Source of the DNA: Alnus glutinosa
Taxonomy: Eukaryota; Streptophyta; Magnoliopsida; Fagales; Betulaceae
Assembly: GCF_958979055.1 (NCBI RefSeq)
Contig: NC_084886.1
Span: forward strand, 12,882,654 to 12,946,653
Length of the DNA: 64,000 nucleotides
Direction: 5' to 3'
The position numbers and the translations under genes were made by a program. Below are positions 57,138-64,000 of the stretch, piece by piece; position 1 is the first letter of the stretch; each line of letters begins with the position of its first letter. Under the pieces are notes generated by a model. It saw nothing but the letters and a program-made list of their open reading frames with translations, was not told the origin of the DNA and made no database searches.

Positions 57138-60100
57138 CTATGATTCTAATGGACCATCCTCACCGGGCAAACCGAAAATACGAAGGTTTCTGTCCATTGA
57201 TCCTACTGCCACATATTTTGCATCCGTACCAAATTTTGCACAAGTTGCTTTACCTGAAGTCACAGCAGAATATATTAAACATCAAGGATTAACCCATAAA
57301 AACCCACTAATAATAATAAAAAAATAGCAACAAATGTAGAGGAACCTGTGCCAGACAAATCAGGAAAAGTTTTGATACAACTCCATTCTGATTTAACATT
57401 TGCAACTTGGTAAACTCTGCACAAGTAAAAGCCCCAAATTAGTTTCCATGTCTGCAAAAGTTATAGAAACAAAAGCCCAAAACAACATCCAGCTCTGAAA
57501 GAAGGTTTGGGTTTTAGCACTTGGCCAGCAATTTTAGCGGTTGCAAAGAAAAGGTGGTGCGAAGATTGTTAATGGGTCAATGTTATTAAGCTAGCATATA
57601 CAAGATTGTAAGAATCTTAAACATGAATGTCAGATTTCTCATATGAACTTGTTAACTATTTCGCTAGTTTAGGATAATTTTCTGAAAATACCGACAAATG
57701 GGCCCAACTACCCTTCTGATGTCAAGATTGTGTCGTGATAAATGGAGCAATGGACCTTTTTCAATGTGGTATTGCTAATCATTTTCTCTTCCAACCAAAA
57801 GAAGAAAAGCGGAAAGGAAGGGGGAAATTATTTTAAACAATGACAGTTCGTAGACACGACCTAAAGCATGCATCAAAATAGCTAAAACATTGGATTTGAA
57901 CTTCAACGTTCTCAATAAGTCGAAATCTTAAACAAACATCATGGTTGAAGGGTTCTTGAACACCCACCTTGTATCCGACCCAGCAATTGCAAGGTAACAT
58001 CCACTATTATCAAACTCCACTGCAAGCAGAAAAGGAGCTTCCATTACTATATACATTTCATTTATTCAAGACTTGTATAATATAAGTTATCATACAAGTA
58101 AATTTGCTTTACTTATATATATATATAAATAAAAGAATAAAAAATAAAAGACTTGTATTATATAAAGTATACGGGAAGAAAACAGACAATAGTGATTTGA
58201 CGCTAACTTAGCTTTCCTACATACAATTATTAAAAGGTTTGTATTACAATATACATTTATTCAAGACTTGTATTAATGGTACAATAGTACTCAATGTACC
58301 ATAAGTACCATTAAGTCAAGGATCCTGGACAAGACACTAATAAATAACATCAGAAAGATCAATAACATCAGTAATAAATAAATAACTCTCCACTTCATCA
58401 CTAATAAATATCACAAAGGCACAGAACAAAACAGACAAGAAACAGTAGCAATAGATCAATAACATCAGAAAGAAAATAGAAAATGAGAATATATGAAAGA
58501 GAAACAAGGAAGAAGCCCAAAAAGGAAAGCTTCCAAGTTGATAGAACCATCAATTTCAGGGATGGAAATATTTGTATTACATACCAGAGTTTGTCGGGGT
58601 ATCTGAATCATACGGGGAAAATGTCCGGAAGTTCCTCAATTTGCGTAAATCCCAAAGCTTAACACCATCATGAGCAGCAGTCTGACCGTTTCAGATATGA
58701 AAATCAAAACATGGTATGTTTAATCCTCTATCCACTAGGCATATTTCATTATCAGAATACTTACTGCAAGGAAATAGCCATTTTCAGAGAAAGATATGGA
58801 AGTTACAGCCCCAACATGTCCATCAAATCTTGCAACATTTGCCTGTAAACCAATCAAAGAGAGTTTAATCAGAAAAAAGAATTGAAGACATGGAGGTAGA
58901 AAGCTACACAATAAGCTCACTCTACCTGACTTTTCACATCCCAAATTTTAACCACAGCCTCTGAAGTGCCTGTTCCAAGGATTAGACCATCAGGATGAAA
59001 TGCCGCAGAAGTATAGCCATTAGAATCTGCAGCATCCACAACCTGCAGAACTAAAAGAACGTTAAATAGACTCACCAGCAAGTATGGAACAAGAGGGATA
59101 CAAACACTAATGTTTACAAGGTACTTTAAGGTTGTTGAAAGCATTTAAAACTCCTTTTTTTATATCTTCTGCAACCCCTAACAATTTATACAAAAGCTCA
59201 ACGGCTTATGATGCGCGTTGGTGTGGGTGTGTGTGTATTCATTTTATTGATCAAGTCAACGTAATGGGCTGTCAACTTTTAGATACATATCATTCCTGCT
59301 ATTTGCAGTTTTTGAGGTACTAGATAAAAGTGTCTGTGTCTCTGAGAGGAGAGAGAGGGAGTGGAACCTGTGTTAGACATAATCCAGAGGAAAGTTCGTA
59401 AAAGCACCATGTGCTATCAAGAGAAGCAGTCACAAAGTAGTTATTCGTAGCATGGACAGTAATTGCTTGCACCTGAGAAAAATAAAAGGCACATCATTGT
59501 TGAATCACATAAGGATACGAATCATAACAGAATAGTAATCAACAAGAAATAAATCTGAGATTTTCAATAGTTCCAAAAAGAAAACTAAGCCATAGCATGC
59601 CATTGTTCTAAAGTTACGAACACCTCTTGTCGAGGCATTTTTGTCAATGGAATTAATGATTTCATTGCATATGAAAGCAAGAATGACTTTGATCACCATG
59701 TCTCAATACCTCATCTCCTTTATTAACTGAAATCTTATGCAACATTTTTAACAAAAAAAGGGGGGAGAAAAAATGCCTCATTGCCTTCATTGACATGAAC
59801 ACAAAGAACATGACTAGAGTAGTGCAATTAGCATGGGGAAAGACAAGTTATACAGCATTAATAGACTCAATTGTGAACTCTCTGAATTGTAGCATGTCCG
59901 TATATACAGTAATGCCCATATACAGAGGTCTCGTATCCAGTGACACAAATATAAAAGAATAGATTGGGTAGTCAAAACTTTAAGGAAACTAAGGAATCAG
60001 ACGAATTCAGACAAGAATGGAATGAGAACATTTGTACTTCTAATTCACAAAGGACAAAGTAAAACATGAAGCATTGGGAGGCACATTAGACACAACATGG

Positions 60101-62814
60101 AAATTGGTTATGGAAAATGATCAAGAGAGTCGAAAACTTATTTACCTCAGCAGTATGATCCTTCAAAATGTGTCTACAGTTATAGTTCCCATCATCAGAC
60201 TCTTGCCACAAGCGAACAGTCTACAGCAAAAAAAAAAAATTAAGTACATAAGACAAAAACAAAATAAGTACAAACAGACTGTTAAAGAGCAATTCTTGAA
60301 CACACTCATGGGTCATGGCATAGTAAATCAAAACAGAGCAGGATGCACCATAGTTTTCTTATATGGAAGATGTAAGAAAGACTTTAGGGATTGAAATTTT
60401 ATTCACTATAGTCCTCAAAACACAGAAACTTGTACATCTCAGAAGCATCTTCATCTCATTTAGTATTTGGTAATCAGAATGTCTATATCTAATCATAATA
60501 AACAGAGCGTGCAAGCTGCAGAGGAAATGCATACTTAGGGGAAAAAAAAAGTTTAAATGAAAACGTTTACAAACCATGCAGAATCATCACAAATTACAAA
60601 ATGCAATCAAGCAAAACACCTCCTAATTCTTCTGCAAAGTCACCAGTTAAAAAGATGATCTGGATATTTTACTTTTTTACCAAAGCTATTCAATGCCACT
60701 TCTAGAAACATTCAAATCTAAAAGGGAAACGGCAAGGCAAGCACACACTAAACCTTCACTTGCAACTTTCCATATCAGTACCTTATAATTTCCTCTTAGT
60801 AGTGTCCAGGTCAATATCTGCAATTCAGCCTCTCTACATACAAGAAAGCATGTCTAGAAGAAGAGTTCTTCTGAATCACAATTTTCGATGCTCAAGTTAC
60901 ATTAGAACCCTTCCGAATAACACATGCATGCCTTCCTGAATAGGTCTGCTACCTTGTAGACTTCCCATTATCTACTGGACCTAGCCAAGATTTTCACGCT
61001 TAGAAATCTTGGTTATCAATTGAGGCCCCAAAGGCAGCTTGACTGGCAACAGTAAACAAATCAGCCCAACCGATAGTTGTTTTACCTACCCATTATAATT
61101 AGATTGTTTTTAAATTAACTGTTTTAAAATCTTGATGTTTTTTGAAAAGTAATAAGCCAATCTCATTAAAAGTGTGAGGCACCCCTTAGTACACTGGGAA
61201 TATACAAAAGGAAACGTCTAGCTAGAGAAACGAGTAAGAAAATCAAAAAAGCTAATAGATAAGGGGAACACATAAGCCGTAGTCCAAAGATACAAAGTGT
61301 AATAAAATGATGATAAAAGCTCCTCAGAGGTCTTCTCCATGTCCTCAAAGCTCCGGTTATTTCTTTCCTTCCATAAGCACCAAAAAAGGTGAGCGGACGG
61401 CTGTAGCACTCCTCGACCGGCCCGAAGACGACAAACAAGCAAGCAGATAGATAACCCATCGTGGCATAACCCAAGACAACCTAGAGCAACTGAAAATAAA
61501 ATCCTGATATTATGTAATTGTTTGAGATGATCCTAGCTATCTCTGACCTCAAATCGGCCAAAAAAAAAAATTGATTAGCATCTCTGACCTCAAATCAGTC
61601 AAAATACAACTTGATCAATAACGTTGTGCTGTAACAAAAGTCACTTCACCAGATCTTAGAAAATAACCAACATTAATCCCAATGTTAAATTTCTGATCCA
61701 CCCATGGTTTGTAGTAACAGTAAAGTCCTCTGGCTTCTGAAACAGGCATGAAAAATTGATAATATTCACAGTATCAAAGTGTTTTGCCCTTACAAAATCC
61801 CATGTCATAACAGTTTATGAACACCTTATATATCCAAGTTCTCTTTTGATTCCTTTTTATTATTTTTCCCCCTTTTAGGAGTGGAGCTCCATTGACCTTA
61901 TAACCCATGAGCAAAGTGGAGAATGTTTTTCCTTCTTTTTCGAGGGAGGAAGGAGGGATTTGGGGCTAATACGAGGGAGTCGAACGTATTGATAGACATT
62001 CTTTTACGCTATCTTTGGTAGGATGGATGGAAGTATGAGGGATGGAGAACATTGGAGAGGGGAGAAGGGGATTCCATCTCCCTCATGTTGTTGGGTAGAA
62101 GAGAAGGAAAAGAGAAAGGAGAAATTAAGGTAAGATTACCATTATGCCCCAACTTAAATGGTTTCAAGTGAGGACAAAACTGACATTTCACACTTAATTA
62201 AAGGGTCAGCTCCCCTTCCTCCAATCCGCAGTTTGACCTGTCCAAGACAGGCTTGCCTCCCCTTCTCAACAACTCTCTATTTCTCTCTCTGACCAAACGG
62301 AGGGATTTTATCTCCCCCTCTAATTCCTCCTAAGCATCTCCATCCTTCCCCAATCCCTCCAAACAAACAGAGTATATATTGTCCAAATCCAACTTTCTGT
62401 TAAAAATACCTGTACCCTCTCAATTAGCAAAATTACTCTTATGGTCATGTAAAAATAAAAATCCAAGAAAATACACAAATAAAAATTAATATTAAAAAAC
62501 AAAAAAGCAATGCATGTCAATAGTAATGATTCATAATTATGAAATCTTATTCCCAAAAAACTGACCGTTTACCTTATCTGCTGAGCCAGTTAAGAATAAA
62601 TCGCCCCGAGCAACAAATTTTAGACTTGTGACCTATGAAACATACAATGTCTAATCAGCCAATGGATTGAAATGTCAATACAACTGCAGCAATTGAATGA
62701 TAGAAATAAAAGTTAAACCTTTTTGGAATGACCACTGAGCGTAGATAAGATCTGTCCTGATGGTCGATCAAAAAGTACAGCGTTTGTGTCAAGCCCTCCC
62801 GTTGCAATTATGTC
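57138..62814 (-). CDS. PRP19: Pre-mRNA-processing factor 19 (PRP19/MAC3), C-terminal WD40 half
   Basis: Ten exons on the minus strand: 62719-62814, 62573-62632, 60146-60220, 59368-59472, 58926-59042, 58765-58842, 58585-58681, 57968-58019, 57346-57416 and 57138-57253 (stop TAG). They are in phase and encode about 288 residues of WD40 propeller: [106 protein letters not shown], ending [17 protein letters not shown]. This is plant PRP19 (MAC3/PUB59-60 type), the U-box E3 ligase that is the core of the NineTeen complex in spliceosome activation. The U-box and coiled coil are not in the window. The next upstream exon should lie beyond 64000, after an intron of more than 1.1 kb that carries a LINE. 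Confidence 0.94.
61140..61490 (-). mobile_element. LINE 3' fragment in an intron of PRP19
   Basis: Sense to PRP19. Read on the minus strand: a decayed zinc-binding reverse-transcriptase tail region ([30 protein letters not shown]), then the 3' UTR ending CACTTTTAATGAGATTGGCT. It is 5'-truncated and lies within the intron between exons at 62573 and 60220. Confidence 0.7.
62008..62372. repeat. Possible MITE in the same PRP19 intron
   Basis: The ends are inverted relatives: CTTTGGTAGGATGGATGGAA at the left and TTGTTTGGAGGGATTGGGGA inward from the right. GGGGAGAAGGGGATT at the left pairs with an AATTAGAGGGGGAG-type complement at the right. About 365 bp. No target duplication established. Confidence 0.42.
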
Positions 62815-63177
62815 CTAGAAAGTGATAGAATATTCTTTTATCAGTGGCAGAATAATATTTGAGTCAATTTCAGCACCATCTAGAATGCAAATAATGGTTA
62901 GAGCACCAAAAGAATGTTGAAAGAGAGAATATCACAGAACTTAAAACAAAAAGACCCAACCAAATGCACAAGAAGATAGTTCAGAACTCCACTCAAGCTC
63001 CAAGTACCCACTGAAAACATAATATTGCCAGCAATCGTACAGATGCACCCATGAAGCAAACTCTTATTAAACTAAAGACTTTGGAATAAATTGTTAAAAT
63101 AAGAAAGACAATAAGGCAAGCTAGTGACGAAGCTCAAATGTCCATAGGGAGATCCTCCATGCACCTCTATTTTTTAT

Positions 63178-64000
63178 TTTTTTAAATAATTAATTGATGT
63201 ATCATTAAATGCGTAAAGTGCCTTAGGTACATCAAAAGTATAAAAGAGAAAACACGAAGCTAGAAGAAGAAAAGAGAACAAGAAAATCATGATAACTAAT
63301 CACCAAATGAGAAACAAAAGTAGCTTTCCAAAGAAATAGAGTTTTGAAGAAAAAAGACTTAAAAGTCTATTCATGGTCCTCAAAAACTTCTGTCACTTTT
63401 TTCTGTCTTTTCCCTCCATAGACACCACAAAAGACACAAGGCACCATCTTCCACATAGCAGCACTCGGAGTGCTGCCGGCAGTCCACCAATAAGCATACA
63501 AGTCGACTACTCATCTAGGCATAACCCAATACAACCCAAATCGACAGAAGAAAACATTCCACAAGGCACTGGCGACCTCACAATGGAGTAGAAGACAGTC
63601 CACGGAACTCCCCATTCTTTTTACACATACAACACCTATCAACAACAATGATATGTCGTTTCTTAAGATTGTCCATGACTTTCCTAAGGCCGCCGACCAA
63701 GCAAAAAAGGCTACCCTCAAGGAACCGTAGTCCGCCAAACACTCTTTCAAGAGAAAAGGAAACCACCATTACAACCCAAGACACTAGAATGATCTTACAT
63801 TGAACATTCCTATATTAGAGGGACCCACCAAAGCTTATCTTCACCTACCCATCTCACTCTAACAAAGTACAACATCTTGAAGAACGAGGCAAATACATTC
63901 GCCTCCCAATCATGAGCCTCTAATTATAAGAGCTTAGTAGCCCCACTGGTATTGTATGACATAGCTGTGCATAATTCCCCCAAAATATAAGCTTGAAAGA
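63178..64000 (-). mobile_element. LINE fragment in a PRP19 intron, running off the right edge
   Basis: The longest LINE piece here, sense to PRP19. Read on the minus strand, near the edge it encodes LEAHDWEANVFASFFKMLYF-like text, then a reverse-transcriptase zinc-binding domain (FCLVGGLRKVMDNLKKRHII, CMCKKNGEF, LLHCEVASALWNVFFCRFGL) in shifting frames. The 3' UTR ends CACTTTACGCATTTAATGAT near 63201. The 5' part lies beyond the window. Inactive. Confidence 0.78.

Overview
The window is nuclear DNA of a flowering plant, most likely a woody eudicot. The genes are split by AT-rich GT-AG introns. The protein families (chloroplast RNP, PLS-class PPRs, plasmodesmal DUF26 protein, plant-type TOM9, plant PRP19) are typical of land plants, and the spaces between genes hold the usual plant mix of MITEs, LINE 3' ends and LTR-element relics. 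Species cannot be fixed from the sequence alone. I found no operons, CRISPR arrays or prokaryotic features, and no confident tRNA, rRNA or ncRNA gene.

Layout. 393-4821 (-): a G3BP-like NTF2+RRM protein whose last exon lies off the left edge. 5.4-8.7 kb: intergenic, with a Harbinger-like MITE, a SINE-like relic and a Ty1/copia fossil. 9070-11548 (-): a complete two-RRM chloroplast RNA-binding protein with a TRIM relic in an intron. 13280-15304 (+): an intronless E-type PPR protein. 16322-19686 (-): a four-exon gene of unknown function. 20-25.4 kb: repeats, including a 212-bp hAT MITE with perfect 8-bp target duplications. 25480-29988 (+): a four-exon spermidine-synthase-like methyltransferase with a LINE relic in its last intron. 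31936-32229 (+): TOM9. 34686-35008 (-): a candidate small secreted protein. 35574-37283 (-): an intronless DYW PPR protein. 40129-41253 (-): a plasmodesmata-located-type DUF26 membrane protein. 41.3-52.2 kb: a 10-kb gene-poor block rich in MITEs and LTR relics. 52259-55480 (+): an eight-exon TLDc (OXR-type) protein. 57138-62814 (-): the WD40 half of PRP19, whose N-terminal half lies off the right edge.

Functionally the genes are ordinary housekeeping and organelle genes with no sign of clustering into a pathway. Several act on RNA: the stress-granule-type G3BP, the chloroplast RNP, two organelle PPR proteins and the spliceosomal PRP19. Two others are mitochondrial or predicted mitochondrial (TOM9 and the methyltransferase). 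I see no convincing new multi-gene system. The most worthwhile unknowns are the 167-aa four-exon gene and the 84-aa secreted-peptide candidate, which were both assembled here from splice phase. The set of non-autonomous DNA elements with intact target duplications is also of interest. Exon coordinates were read by eye from GT/AG signals, reading phase and family similarity.
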